Shown one piece after another: positions 1 to 5,642 of a stretch of 9,222 bases of DNA. Every line of letters begins with the position of its first letter. The first letter of the stretch is position 1. The DNA is from Nitrospinae bacterium CG11_big_fil_rev_8_21_14_0_20_56_8 (lineage in GTDB: Bacteria; Nitrospinota; Nitrospinia; Nitrospinales; VA-1): contig PCWF01000195.1 of assembly GCA_002796165.1 (NCBI GenBank), positions 1-9,222 of the forward strand, read 5' to 3'. The notes below the pieces were generated by a model. That model was not told the origin of the DNA. It saw only the letters and a program-made list of their open reading frames with translations, and did no database searches. Position numbers and translations under genes: made by a program.

Positions 1-789
1 CTTGCGCAGGGCTTTGTTGCGCAACGGTTTCCACGGCGACTTCCCGACCACCTTGATGAACCGGTCGAGGTGGATGAAAAAATTTCTCAGCGACGAAAAC
101 AGCCCGCCGGTGGGTTGCATCGACAGATCGCGGTCCTCGTCGCGGAACAGTTCCTGGGCGTCCTTTCCCGGCTCCACCCGGAAGACGGGCCGATGGGCAT
201 AAACGAGGGACAGGGGCACCACGGTGCCCCGCGACCAGCTCGACATTTCGTAGATATTGAAGGGAAACCGGTCGGGGAACAGGATGATCTCCACCGGCAC
301 CGCCGGCACGTCGTCCCAGGAGCTTTGCCCGAGCATGGCCAGAAAGATGCGGGTGAACACGCGGGTTTTGCGGATGCCCCCGTTGCGGAAGATGCACTCG
401 CGGGCCCGGACCATCGCCGGGTGGTCGGCGGGAATTCCCGCCATCTTCAGCGCCGCGTAAGATTCGACGGTGGAATTGATATCGCACGGCCCCCCGTAAA
501 ACAACGTCCAGCTCCCGTCTTCGCGCTGGATTTTCAAAAGGTACCGGGCGAGCTTCTCGATCCGGACCGGGTCCACCCGGTCCATGAAATGCATGAAAAA
601 AATGTACTCGGCGGAGATGGTGGCGTTCGATTCCAGCTCGTCCACCCAGTATCCCTCGGGATATTGCCGGGAGAGGTAATAGTTCCGGGACGCCGCGATG
701 CCCTGTTCGAGACGATCGCGGAACGATTCGGACAAAGCGGGAGAAAGGTCCGCCGCTCCCGGAGATGTATTTTCGACCGTGTTTTCCAT
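1..789 (-). CDS. shc: Squalene-hopene cyclase, N-terminal part (runs off the left edge)
   Basis: The product should cyclise squalene to hopene/hopanol at the membrane, the entry step of hopanoid synthesis. The open frame reads leftward from ATG 789-787 and is still open at base 1, giving 263 residues of a protein that is usually about 630-700 long. Visible family marks are GYWVDELESNATISAEY (about residues 48-64), a QW-type repeat ending in QREDGSW, the strings GGPCDINSTVESYAALK and RVFTRIFLAMLGQ, and FPFNIYEMSSWSRGTVVPL. The catalytic DXDD region lies in the missing C-terminal half, so activity cannot be judged. No clear Shine-Dalgarno sequence precedes the ATG; the upstream minus-strand bases are T-rich. 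No earlier in-frame start is seen, and the N-terminus fits the family. Family assignment is firm. The product could be a close hopanoid cyclase variant. Confidence 0.93.
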   Translation of the reverse strand, partial: MENTVENTSPGAADLSPALSESFRDRLEQGIAASRNYYLSRQYPEGYWVDELESNATISAEYIFFMHFMDRVDPVRIEKLARYLLKIQREDGSWTLFYGGPCDINSTVESYAALKMAGIPADHPAMVRARECIFRNGGIRKTRVFTRIFLAMLGQSSWDDVPAVPVEIILFPDRFPFNIYEMSSWSRGTVVPLSLVYAHRPVFRVEPGKDAQELFRDEDRDLSMQPTGGLFSSLRNFFIHLDRFIKVVGKSPWKPLRNKALRK

Positions 790-869
790 AAAGGAAAAAT
801 AAAATAGCTTATTTGGAAAGAAAAATAAAGTCCGTTGAAAAAAAAGGGTTTTTTTGAAAAAAACCGGAC
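790..869. other. A/T-rich intergenic tract with a homopolymer inverted repeat
   Basis: Between the cyclase start and the upstream terminator lie runs of eight A (838-845), seven T (849-855) and seven A (857-863). GG plus T7 (847-855) and A7 plus CC (857-865) form a 9-base inverted repeat with one base between. Read on the minus strand, this weak hairpin is followed by another T8 run, so it looks like a second, weak terminator. The tract probably also holds the cyclase promoter, but I cannot pick convincing -35 and -10 boxes. Confidence 0.5.
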
Positions 870-896
870 AAAAAAAACCAGGCCTCTCCGGCCTGG
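870..896 (-). terminator. Rho-independent terminator of the small membrane-protein transcript
   Basis: A perfect 7-bp GC-rich stem (878-884 CCAGGCC with 890-896 GGCCTGG) encloses a 5-base loop. On the minus strand it is followed directly by eight T (complement of A870-877). This is the textbook arrangement. It sits about 67 bases past the stop codon of the small gene at 963-1058 and ahead of the cyclase, so it separates the two minus-strand genes into different transcripts. Confidence 0.85.
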
Positions 897-962
897 CTTC
901 ATTCTGGCCCACCGCTCTCTTCCGCGGTCAAGCCGGAGCTTCCCGGCCGGCCGCGGGAGATC

Positions 963-1058
963 TCAATCGAGAACCTTTTTTCCCGCCATGATGTAAAGAA
1001 CGATATTCCCGATCAGCCAAAACGCCACAATGATTCCGAACATATTCAGTCCTGTCAT
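963..1058 (-). CDS. Small single-pass membrane protein, 31 aa, unknown function
   Basis: The frame from ATG 1058-1056 to TGA 965-963 encodes 31 residues starting MTGLNMFGIIVAFWLIGN and ending MAGKKVLD. Residues about 6-24 are continuously hydrophobic, followed by a short positively charged tail (GKK), which suggests one membrane helix with the C-terminus inside. A strong ribosome site (GGGAGGG, six bases before this ATG) decides the start; a longer frame from 1208 and an ATG at 1064 are less well placed. A strong terminator follows, and a weak promoter-like pair (TTGCTC, 17 bases, CATATT on the minus strand, 1160 to 1132) precedes it, so it looks like a stand-alone transcript. I do not recognise the family. 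Small respiratory-complex subunits have a similar shape, but nothing here proves that link. Confidence 0.6.
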   Translation of the reverse strand: MTGLNMFGIIVAFWLIGNIVLYIMAGKKVLD

Positions 1059-1093
1059 GATCATCCCTCCCTTCCGCAAGAGGAAACGGTGGG

Positions 1094-1125
1094 ATCCGGG
1101 CATTTCCGCCGCCGGGTCCCCGGAT
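1094..1125 (-). other. Hairpin in the leader of the small membrane-protein gene
   Basis: ATCCGGG (1094-1100) and CCCGGAT (1119-1125) form a perfect 7-bp inverted repeat around an 18-base GC-rich loop. It lies upstream of the small gene's ribosome site on the minus strand and would be in its 5' leader if transcription starts near 1125. It has no T run, so it is not a terminator. A regulatory role is only possible, not shown. Confidence 0.35.
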
Positions 1126-1213
1126 ATAACAAATATGCGCCCCGGCCGGCCCGAGAGCAAGGGGGAGGAGGGGCAGAAAGCGGAAAAAGGCGACATTTTG
1201 CCCAACAATCCAG

Positions 1214-1242
1214 TTGACAGGAAATCAAGACTCCACTAGGAT
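1214..1242 (+). promoter_or_regulatory. Sigma-70-like promoter of rplM-rpsI
   Basis: TTGACA (1214-1219) is a perfect -35 box. Exactly 17 bases later comes TAGGAT (1237-1242), matching four of six bases of the -10 consensus including the key T, A and final T. The expected start near 1249 leaves a leader of about 45 bases before the rplM ATG at 1294. This is the best promoter in the window, and its position fits a ribosomal protein operon. Confidence 0.75.
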
Positions 1243-1293
1243 ATTGAGTTTAAACCAGACCGATCAATCCTTTATCGCTTCAGGCTATCATCA

Positions 1294-1734
1294 ATGAAAC
1301 CTGCTTCAAGAACCATATCCATTCAAACAGAGGACATCCGGAAAAAATGGGTCCTGATCGACGCGGCGAACCAGCCGCTGGGCCGGTTGGCGTCGAAGGT
1401 GGCGTCCATTGTCCGGGGCAAAACGAAACCCACGTTCACCCCGCATCTCGACACCGGCGACAACGTCATCATCATCAACGCGGCGCAGGTGAAACTGACG
1501 GGCAACAAGCTGAACGACAAGATCTATTACCACCACACCGGTTATCCCGGTGGAATCAAATCCCGCACCGCACGGGAAATTCTGGAAAAGAAACCCGCGA
1601 CGCTGTTGCAGAAAGCCGTGGTCGGCATGCTTCCCAAAAATCGCCTGGGACGCCAATTGAAAAACAATTTCCGGATATACGACAATGACGCGCACCCTCA
1701 TCAGGGTCAGAATCCGGAAGTGATCACACTTTAA
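1294..1734 (+). CDS. rplM: 50S ribosomal protein L13
   Basis: This is a structural protein of the large ribosomal subunit that binds 23S rRNA early in assembly. The 146-residue length fits the family (about 142-150). The core begins KKWVLIDAANQPLGRLASKV (residues 17-36). The L13 signature lies at about 107-129 (KAVVGMLPKNRLGR then IY), followed by the usual HPHQGQNPE tail. The start at ATG 1294 has only a weak AGG ribosome site about ten bases upstream, but no better start lies near and the N-terminal length is normal. It is first in an operon behind the promoter at 1214-1242, with rpsI 60 bases downstream. L13-S9 pairing is nearly universal in bacteria. Confidence 0.97.
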   Translation: MKPASRTISIQTEDIRKKWVLIDAANQPLGRLASKVASIVRGKTKPTFTPHLDTGDNVIIINAAQVKLTGNKLNDKIYYHHTGYPGGIKSRTAREILEKKPATLLQKAVVGMLPKNRLGRQLKNNFRIYDNDAHPHQGQNPEVITL

Positions 1735-1794
1735 CGGTCAGTTCAAATTCACTTTTTTCAAATCATCTAACGTATCGACGACAGGAGCAAGTTC

Positions 1795-2193
1795 ATGGCG
1801 GATTCTTCAGAAACTTTTTATGCGACGGGCAAACGAAAGGAATCCATCGCACGGGTATGGATTCAGTCCGGTGAGGGCAACATTACCATCAACGACAAGA
1901 AGCCCATGGAATATTTCTGCCGCGAATCCCTGGAATACAACATTCTTCAGCCCCTTAACGTGACCAACTCGCGGACTTCCTACGACATCGTGGCGCAAGT
2001 CAGCGGCGGTGGGCTGGCGGGCCAATCCGGCGCCGTCCGGCTCGGCATTTCCAGGGCCCTGACCCTTTCCGACCAAGGCCTCCGGCCTGCCCTGAAACGC
2101 GCGGGTCTGCTCACCCGGGATTCCCGGATCGTGGAGCGTAAAAAATACGGCCGTCCCGGCGCACGCAAGCGTTTCCAGTTCTCCAAGCGTTAA
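1795..2193 (+). CDS. rpsI: 30S ribosomal protein S9
   Basis: This is a small-subunit head protein whose C-terminal tail reaches the P-site tRNA. It is 132 residues long, normal for the family. The N-terminus YATGKRKESIARVW, the signature GGGLAGQSGAVRLGISRAL (residues 71-89), KRAGLLTRDSR and the basic end RKRFQFSKR are all present; the final SKR is the conserved tRNA-contacting tail. An AGGAG ribosome site seven bases before ATG 1795 supports the start. It follows rplM by 60 bases with no terminator between them, so the two are very likely co-transcribed. A GC-rich hairpin lies just downstream before argC. Confidence 0.97.
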   Translation: MADSSETFYATGKRKESIARVWIQSGEGNITINDKKPMEYFCRESLEYNILQPLNVTNSRTSYDIVAQVSGGGLAGQSGAVRLGISRALTLSDQGLRPALKRAGLLTRDSRIVERKKYGRPGARKRFQFSKR

Positions 2194-2212
2194 TCCCGAA
2201 TTCTATTTTACC

Positions 2213-2234
2213 GCCCCGCGGGGGGCTTCCCCGC
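2213..2234. other. GC-rich hairpins between rpsI and argC
   Basis: Two competing stems can form: GCCCC (2213-2217) with GGGGC (2222-2226), and GCGGGG (2218-2223) with CCCCGC (2229-2234). No T run follows on either strand, so this is not a standard terminator. It may weaken read-through from the ribosomal genes into argC or protect mRNA ends. The 93-base gap shows no clear promoter. Confidence 0.4.
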
Positions 2235-2286
2235 CCGAAGTGTGTCCAGTTCCATTTCGAATCGTCTCCCTTTTACCCCTCAGACC

Positions 2287-3324
2287 ATGTTGAAAGCAGG
2301 CATTGCCGGGGCCACCGGCTATACCGGACTTGAATTGATCAGACTGCTTCTGCGGCACCCGCAGGTGGAAATCGCCTGCGTCACCTCGGAGACCTACCAG
2401 GGCCAGTCCGTGGCCGAGGTGTTTCCGTCGCTGACCGGGTTTTGCGATTTGAAGACCGTCCCGCTGGACTCCCTACGGGCCGAGGACCTGGACGTCCTGT
2501 TCCTCGCCCTGCCGCATACCGCGGCGATGGACCAGGTGCCCCGGTTCCTCACCTCCAACTGCCGCGTGATCGACCTGAGCGCCGACTACCGGTTGAAAAA
2601 CGCATCGGTTTACGCGGCCTGGTACGCGGTTCCGCACAAAAATCCCGAAACCCTGAAAGAAGCCGTTTACGGCCTTCCCGAGATCCACCGTTCCGCAATT
2701 CAGAGCGCGAAACTCGTGGCCAATCCGGGCTGTTACCCCACCAGCGTCATTCTGGCCCTGGCACCCCTGTTATCCTCGGATAGGGTGGACCCGGACAGCA
2801 TCGTCGCCGACAGCAAGTCGGGAGTTTCGGGAGCGGGACGAAAAACCGCCCTTCACACCCAATTCTGCGAGGCCAACGAGGGCGTGTCCGCTTACGCCCT
2901 GGGCACGCACCGGCACACGCCGGAAATCGAGCAGGAGGTCTCCGCGCTGGCAGGACGTGAAATCCGCATCTCCTTCTCCCCGCACCTCATGCCCATGACG
3001 CGGGGCATCCTGAGCACCGTATACCTCAACCTCACGCGCGAGGCCACGCTGGAAGACGTGCTCGGGACCTACCGGGAGTTTTATAAAAACGAACCGTTCG
3101 TGCGGGTGCTTCCCGAGGGCCGGTTCGCCAACACCCGGTTCGTCGCCGGAACCAATTTCTGCGACATCGGGGCGCACGTGGATCCGCGTACGCGCCGGGT
3201 CGTCATCACTTCGGCGATCGACAACCTGGTCAAGGGCGCTTCCGGCCAGGCGGTACAGAATATGAACCTCATGCTGGGGATCAATGAGAAAACGGGTCTC
3301 GATTTCCCCGCTCTCGTTCCCTGA
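2287..3324 (+). CDS. argC: N-acetyl-gamma-glutamyl-phosphate reductase
   Basis: It reduces N-acetylglutamyl-5-phosphate with NADPH to the semialdehyde, the third step of arginine synthesis in the cytoplasm. With ATG 2287 the protein is 345 residues, the usual length. The nucleotide-binding loop GIAGATGYTG is at residues 5-14, the catalytic cysteine is Cys149 in NPGCYPT, SKSGVSGAGRK is at about 176-186, and the HRHTPE motif with a conserved histidine is at 208-213. FSPHLMPMTRG follows. A GTG at 2242 would add 15 residues that do not resemble the family, so the ATG is preferred. Neither start has a clear ribosome site. The gene follows rpsI closely, as seen in several deltaproteobacterial-type genomes. 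argJ lies beyond a 698-base gap filled by repeats, so the two arg genes may not share one transcript. Confidence 0.96.
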   Translation: MLKAGIAGATGYTGLELIRLLLRHPQVEIACVTSETYQGQSVAEVFPSLTGFCDLKTVPLDSLRAEDLDVLFLALPHTAAMDQVPRFLTSNCRVIDLSADYRLKNASVYAAWYAVPHKNPETLKEAVYGLPEIHRSAIQSAKLVANPGCYPTSVILALAPLLSSDRVDPDSIVADSKSGVSGAGRKTALHTQFCEANEGVSAYALGTHRHTPEIEQEVSALAGREIRISFSPHLMPMTRGILSTVYLNLTREATLEDVLGTYREFYKNEPFVRVLPEGRFANTRFVAGTNFCDIGAHVDPRTRRVVITSAIDNLVKGASGQAVQNMNLMLGINEKTGLDFPALVP

Positions 3325-3406
3325 ATCCGGATACCTTGAGGAACCGGCGAAGAACATTTGAAAGGGTCTTAAGGGAACCTCAAAAAATCGCCATAATCCA
3401 TGAGCC

Positions 3407-3427
3407 GGCCCTTGAGGATTAAGGGCC
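3407..3427. other. Hairpin downstream of argC
   Basis: GGCCCTT (3407-3413) and AAGGGCC (3421-3427) form a perfect 7-bp stem with a 7-base loop, about 80 bases after the argC stop. There is no T run on either strand, so it is at best an atypical terminator or an RNA 3'-end stabiliser. The other bases from 3325 to 3475 show no gene or further clear signal. Confidence 0.4.
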
Positions 3428-3475
3428 AGCAAATGGTCGGCGGGGAAAATCGTGAATCATTCGAGGTGCCCTTAA

Positions 3476-3579
3476 GTCATTCCGAGGCGCCGAAGGGCGC
3501 CGAAGAATCTTGCAGAAAACCTTGAACCAACCCTCGCCGAGGGTGCAGGCCATATCCTTCGCCGAAGGCTCAGGATGAC
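3476..3579. repeat. Palindromic element copy 1
   Basis: This copy is 104 bases. The left arm carries an inner palindrome GGCGCCGAAGGGCGCC (same as copy 3). The core includes a small CCCTC-GCC-GAGGG hairpin. The right arm is TATCCTTCGCCGAAGG then CTCAGGATGAC, with a T where the other copies have G. The left end has GTCATTCCGAG, which pairs less well with the right end than that of copy 2. Confidence 0.85.
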
Positions 3580-3643
3580 ATTTAAAAAAGGGCCCGGAGT
3601 AACGTTTTGCAAGGGCCCGGGTTATCATGAAATGCGCCAACCT

Positions 3644-3762
3644 GTCATTCTGAGCCGCATTGCGGCGAAGAATCTTGCAGAAAACCTTGAACCAACCCTC
3701 GCCGAGGGTGCAGGCCAGATCCTTCGCTCAGGCCAGATCCTTCGCCGAAGGCTCAGGATGAC
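3644..3762. repeat. Palindromic element copy 2, with internal duplication
   Basis: This copy is 119 bases. Its left arm differs from copies 1 and 3: GTCATTCTGAG followed by the palindrome GCCGCATTGCGGC. Its right arm holds a 16-base direct repeat CAGGCCAGATCCTTCG at 3711-3726 and 3729-3744 (offset 18), which explains the extra length. It ends in the same CTCAGGATGAC. Confidence 0.85.
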
Positions 3763-3826
3763 ATTTAAAAAAGGGCCCGGAGTAACGTTTTGCAAGGGCC
3801 CGGGTTATCATGAAATGCGCCAACCT

Positions 3827-3935
3827 GTCATTCCGAGGCGCCGAAGGGCGCCGAAGAATCTTGCAGAAAACCTTGAACCAACCCTCGCCGAGGGTGCAGG
3901 CCAGATTCTTCGCCGCCGATGCGGCTCAGGATGAC
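3827..3935. repeat. Palindromic element copy 3
   Basis: This copy is 109 bases. Its left arm matches copy 1 (GGCGCCGAAGGGCGCC tip). Its right arm has a different tip, GCCGCCGATGCGGC, close to the left-arm tip of copy 2. GAAGAATCT on the left and AGATTCTTC on the right pair perfectly. It is followed by unrelated sequence instead of another spacer, so the array ends here. Confidence 0.85.
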
Positions 3936-3941
3936 AAAATG

Positions 3942-3966
3942 AAAAAACCCCGGGCGAACTTCGGGG
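3942..3966 (-). terminator. Possible minus-strand terminator-like hairpin upstream of argJ
   Basis: CCCCG (3948-3952) and CGGGG (3962-3966) form a 5-bp stem with a 9-base loop. On the minus strand it is followed by six T (complement of A3942-3947). It has terminator form, but no minus-strand gene ends here. It may stop antisense read-through or be a chance structure. On the plus strand the following bases are not T-rich. Confidence 0.35.
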
Positions 3967-4022
3967 ATGGTTTGAAACTTGCGGATTATGAAAAAATTCC
4001 GACGATTGTTTAAGGTTTCCTT

Positions 4023-5222
4023 ATGAAACATCCCTTCATCGCGCCACGGGGATTCCAGTTTGCGGGAATCACCTGCGGCATCAAAGACGGAAAGAAAAAA
4101 GACCTCTGCCTGATCTGGTCGGAAACCCCCGCCGCCGGGGCGGGCGTGTTCACCCGCAACCGGGTGCGCTCGCCCAGCGTCACCTTCAGCGAAAAAGCCC
4201 TGAAACGGCCGGGACCGTTCCGCGCCGTCCTCACCAACAGCGGCAACGCCAACGCCTGCACGGGTCCGCAGGGGTACAAGGACTGCCAGGCGGTGGCCCG
4301 GCAGTTGGCCGAAACCCTGTCCATCGCTCCGGGTGAGGTGCTGATTGCCTCGACGGGAATCATCGGCGTTCCCCTGCCCGTCGGGAAGATTCTTTCCGGG
4401 ATTCCCCGGCTGGCCTCCGAGCTGTCCACGCGGGGATGGCAGGACGCCATGCGCGCCATCATGACCACCGATCTCGTCCCCAAGGCCTCGTCCCTCCGGT
4501 ACCGGCAGGAGGGAAAGACCCTCACGATCTCCGGCATGTGCAAGGGATCGGGCATGATTCATCCCGACATGGCGACCATGCTCGGTTACGTGGTGACCGA
4601 TGCGGCGGTGGAACGGGGCGCGCTCCGGGAAGCTTTGAAAGCGGCGGTGAACCGGAGCTTCAACCGGATCACCGTGGATGGCGACATGAGCACCAACGAC
4701 TGCGTGTTCCTCCTCGCCAACGGCGAGGCAAAAAATGCGCCCATCCGCAAAGGCACCCCGGCCTACACCCGCTTTGTCGAACACTTGACCGAAGTGTGCC
4801 GGGACCTGGCGTTCCAGATCGTGCGGGACGGCGAAGGGGCGACGAAGTTCGTGACCGTGCGGGTGGAAGGCGCGAAGACCGGCAAGCAGGCCTATACCGT
4901 GGCCAACGCCGTGGCCAAGTCGTCCCTGGTGAAGACGGCGCTGTTCGGGGAAGACCCCAACTGGGGAAGAATTCTGGCCGCCGCAGGCTATTCCGGAGCC
5001 CCGGTGCGGGAGGACAAGATCGAGATCCGGCTCAACGGCGCGTCGTTGTTTAAAAACGGCGGACCCGACAAGGCCACCTCGCAGTCGGCCCTGCGGAAGA
5101 AAATGAAATCGCGGGACATCCTCATCGCCCTGAACCTCCACCTGGGGGACAAGGCCGACGAGGTGTACACCTGCGACCTCTCCTACGACTACGTCCGGAT
5201 CAACGGCGAATACACCACCTGA
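4023..5222 (+). CDS. argJ: Ornithine acetyltransferase / N-acetylglutamate synthase (ArgJ)
   Basis: It moves the acetyl group from N-acetylornithine to glutamate, recycling it in the arginine pathway; many ArgJ proteins also make acetylglutamate from acetyl-CoA. The 399 residues match the family. The precursor cuts itself before a threonine nucleophile: ATML at 184-187 gives cleavage between Ala184 and Thr185, inside KGSGMIHPDMATML (174-187). The oxyanion motif STGIIG is at 110-115, TNSGNANACTG at 71-81, MTTD at 147-150, and the C-terminus is INGEYTT. Many relatives have Asn where Asp182 stands. AAGG about eight bases before ATG 4023 is a fair ribosome site. Whether it is mono- or bifunctional cannot be told from sequence. 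It lies downstream of argC but beyond the repeat array. Confidence 0.96.
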   Translation: MKHPFIAPRGFQFAGITCGIKDGKKKDLCLIWSETPAAGAGVFTRNRVRSPSVTFSEKALKRPGPFRAVLTNSGNANACTGPQGYKDCQAVARQLAETLSIAPGEVLIASTGIIGVPLPVGKILSGIPRLASELSTRGWQDAMRAIMTTDLVPKASSLRYRQEGKTLTISGMCKGSGMIHPDMATMLGYVVTDAAVERGALREALKAAVNRSFNRITVDGDMSTNDCVFLLANGEAKNAPIRKGTPAYTRFVEHLTEVCRDLAFQIVRDGEGATKFVTVRVEGAKTGKQAYTVANAVAKSSLVKTALFGEDPNWGRILAAAGYSGAPVREDKIEIRLNGASLFKNGGPDKATSQSALRKKMKSRDILIALNLHLGDKADEVYTCDLSYDYVRINGEYTT

Positions 5223-5250
5223 GGCCGCCCTCCCAGCGGCAACCGGGTTC

Positions 5251-5283
5251 GAACCGCAAAGACGCGAAGCGCGCAAAGGAAAA
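5251..5283. repeat. Degenerate CGCAAAG-type repeat fragment
   Basis: Bases read ACCGCAAAGACGCGAAG then CGCGCAAAGGAAAA, a short array of near-repeats of about nine bases (GCAAAGACG, GCGAAGCGC, GCAAAGGAA). From general knowledge, this resembles a simple repeat (CTTTGCG... on the other strand) scattered in intergenic DNA of many environmental bacteria. It lies between the convergent argJ and the minus-strand gene at 5314-5622 and encodes nothing credible. Confidence 0.5.
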
Positions 5284-5291
5284 TCCCCCCG

Positions 5292-5322
5292 CCCCTACGC
5301 CCAGGGCATGGGGTTATTTCTT
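5292..5322 (+). terminator. Candidate argJ terminator overlapping the convergent gene's end
   Basis: CCCC (5292-5295) pairs with GGGG (5310-5313), and GCC (5299-5301) with GGC (5305-5307), separated by a small internal loop. TTATTTCTT follows on the plus strand. The hairpin lies 69 bases past the argJ stop, and its T tract includes the stop codon of the minus-strand gene. The stem is imperfect, so this is tentative. Confidence 0.4.
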
Positions 5323-5622
5323 CAGCGTCTTCCCCAGTTTTTCCTCCACCGAGGCGATTTTGCTTTCCAACCGGCCCGCTTTTCCCTTGCGGTAGTCGAT
5401 CTTGATCGAGCAGGTGATGCGATTGCAGTCCGCGTTCATAGTGTCGAAGCATTTCTTGATGACCCCCATCACCGCGTCCCATTCCCCTTCCAGGCAGGTG
5501 CCCATGGGGGTGAGGCGGTAATCGACCCCGCTTTCGTCCACGATCTTGAGCGAGCGGCTGACGTAGGGACTGACGCTTTCCCCCTTGTCGAGGGGGGTCA
5601 TGCTGAATTCGAGCAGAACCAT
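5314..5622 (-). CDS. MTH1187/UPF0045 (DUF77) family thiamine-binding-type protein
   Basis: This 102-residue cytoplasmic protein belongs to the MTH1187/YkoF-like ferredoxin-fold family. Members form oligomers, and some bind thiamine-type pyrimidine compounds; the biological role is poorly known. Family marks are the N-terminus MVLLEFSMTPL, SPYVSRSLKIV, DYRLTPMGTCLEGEWDAVMGVIKKC (about 34-58) and the end SIKIDYRKGKAGRLESKIASVEEKL. The start ATG 5622-5620 has GGAGG ten bases upstream. A TATACT -10-like box lies just upstream. It converges on argJ and diverges from pheA, so it is a single-gene transcript unrelated to its neighbours' pathways. No thiamine riboswitch is visible. Length and motifs fit the family fully. 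Confidence 0.9.
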   Translation of the reverse strand: MVLLEFSMTPLDKGESVSPYVSRSLKIVDESGVDYRLTPMGTCLEGEWDAVMGVIKKCFDTMNADCNRITCSIKIDYRKGKAGRLESKIASVEEKLGKTLKK

Positions 5623-5642
5623 TCCTTTATATCCTCCGTGAA

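Larger units (their letters stand above)
3476..3935. repeat. Tandem array of three palindromic repeat copies with two identical spacers
   Basis: Three copies of a palindromic element (3476-3579, 3644-3762, 3827-3935) are joined by two identical 64-base spacers (3580-3643 and 3763-3826), giving periods of 168 and 183 bases. All copies share an identical 51-base core (3502-3552, 3667-3717, 3853-3903). The ends are imperfect inverted repeats: GTCATTCTGAG or GTCATTCCGAG on the left, CTCAGGATGAC on the right. Inside these come GAAGAATCT on the left and AGATTCTTC (exact in the third copy) on the right. No credible protein is encoded. The form is that of a miniature inverted-repeat or REP-like element that has been tandemly duplicated. 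Similar GTCATTC...GAAGAATC repeats are dispersed in many environmental bacterial genomes, from general knowledge rather than a search. Confidence 0.9.

Noticed and set aside
70..807. Long plus-strand open frame opposite the cyclase
   Set aside because: The minus-strand reading gives a clear squalene-hopene cyclase N-terminus; this frame is a GC-driven shadow with no recognisable motifs.
534..902. 122-codon minus-strand frame overlapping the cyclase start
   Set aside because: It is in a different frame from the cyclase, crosses the terminator and homopolymer tract, and has low-complexity composition.
1059..1208. 50-residue N-terminal extension of the small membrane protein
   Set aside because: The strong ribosome site directly precedes ATG 1058, and the extension covers a GC-rich leader with a hairpin and a promoter-like pair.
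2242..2286. GTG start extending ArgC by 15 residues
   Set aside because: The extra residues (SSSISNRLPFTPQT) do not resemble the family N-terminus, there is no better ribosome site, and the ATG at 2287 gives the normal length.
3476..3935. CRISPR array
   Set aside because: Units are about 105-120 bases, spacers are identical rather than unique, and no cas genes are present.
3575..4013. Open frames of 67-119 codons inside the repeat array
   Set aside because: They are translations of the repeats themselves, with internally repeated peptides, no ribosome sites and no known family.
5238..5260. tRNA-like T arm (GGTTCGAACC)
   Set aside because: It is only a 10-base palindrome; the flanking bases do not form an acceptor stem, D arm or anticodon arm, so there is neither a tRNA nor a supported attachment site.
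3828..5276. 482-codon minus-strand open frame
   Set aside because: It lies opposite argJ and repeat copy 3. It is Gly/Arg/His/Val-rich, as expected of the antisense of a high-GC gene, and argJ motifs on the plus strand are unambiguous.
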